A stretch of 64,000 bases of DNA from Cacajao melanocephalus (taxonomy: Eukaryota > Chordata > Mammalia > Primates > Pitheciidae). Location of the stretch: NCBI GenBank assembly GCA_963573385.1, contig CAUYLG010071273.1, forward strand, positions 32,501-96,500, given 5' to 3'. This document shows, piece after piece, positions 63,706 to 64,000 of this stretch (the stretch's first letter is position 1; each line of letters begins with the position of its first letter). The notes below the pieces were generated by a model. The model did not search any database, was not told where the DNA came from, and saw only the letters and a program-made list of their open reading frames with translations. Made by a program: the position numbers and the translations under genes.

Positions 63706-64000
63706 GGATTACTCTGCTTTCACACTGCTGATAATGACATAGCTGAGAGTGGGAAGAAAAACAGGTTTAATTGGACTTACAGTTCCGCATGGCTGGGGAG
63801 GCCTCTGCATCATGGCGGCAGCAAGAGAAAATGAGAAAGAAGCAAAAGTGGAAACCACTGATAAACCCATTAGATCTCGTGAGACTTATTCATCATCACA
63901 AGAATAGCGTGAGAGAGACCGGTCCTCATAATTCATTCAATTACTTTCCCCTGGGTCCCTCCCACAACGTGTGGGAATTCTAGCAGACACAATTCAAGTT
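63706..64000 (-). mobile_element. MST/THE1-type MaLR LTR, cut by window end
   Basis: Reverse LTR: CAGTTCCGCATGGCTGGGGAG, CATCATGGCGGCAGCAAGAGA, TAGATCTCGTGAGACTTATTC and CCCTCCCACAACGTGTGGGAA. Confidence 0.88.

Overview
The window is primate nuclear DNA. It is dense in Alu elements (about 30 full or partial copies), with L1, L2, MIR, MaLR LTRs and hAT/Tigger transposon remnants, and has no bacterial-style gene packing. Its one recognisable protein-coding gene is ACADSB (short/branched-chain acyl-CoA dehydrogenase, mitochondrial), on the minus strand. Compared with the human protein as I remember it, I count about 37 differences in 418 residues. Several young-looking Alus carry an AluSc-like first-arm sequence. 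Both point to a non-human anthropoid, most likely a New World monkey. That assignment is inference. In human, the interval beyond the ACADSB 3' end leads towards HMX3/HMX2. Neither of those genes, nor IKZF5 on the other side, is in this window.

Layout: 1 to about 35,500 is intergenic DNA downstream of ACADSB. It is a mosaic of repeats and several repeat-poor blocks (about 2,880-3,115, 17,080-17,865, 19,380-20,640 and 28,480-29,275) that look like conserved non-coding or enhancer sequence, some rich in homeodomain-type TAAT/ATTA words. 35,500-38,863 is the inferred ACADSB 3' UTR, carrying an antisense Alu and an MST/THE1-type LTR. 38,864-57,375 holds coding exons 11 to 2 of ACADSB, read right to left. 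The summed exons give 1,257 nt. With the 42-nt exon 1 expected from human, this equals a 432-residue protein plus stop. Exon 1 and the promoter lie beyond the right edge. 57,376-64,000 is part of intron 1 and is mostly repeats, ending in an ERV LTR-like element and a truncated MaLR LTR.

ACADSB catalyses the FAD-dependent dehydrogenation of 2-methylbutyryl-CoA (isoleucine catabolism) and other short/branched acyl-CoAs in the mitochondrial matrix. All exons in the window keep an open frame. Both acyl-CoA dehydrogenase signatures and the catalytic glutamate are present, so the gene looks functional. Points that deserve a second look are the exon 4/5 junction with competing splice sites, a 25-nt A tract directly after the exon 9 donor GT, a high load of amino acid changes, an unexplained 280-300 bp direct duplication near 24.0 and 26.4 kb, and perfect short inverted repeats in intron 1. 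I found no undescribed multi-gene system.
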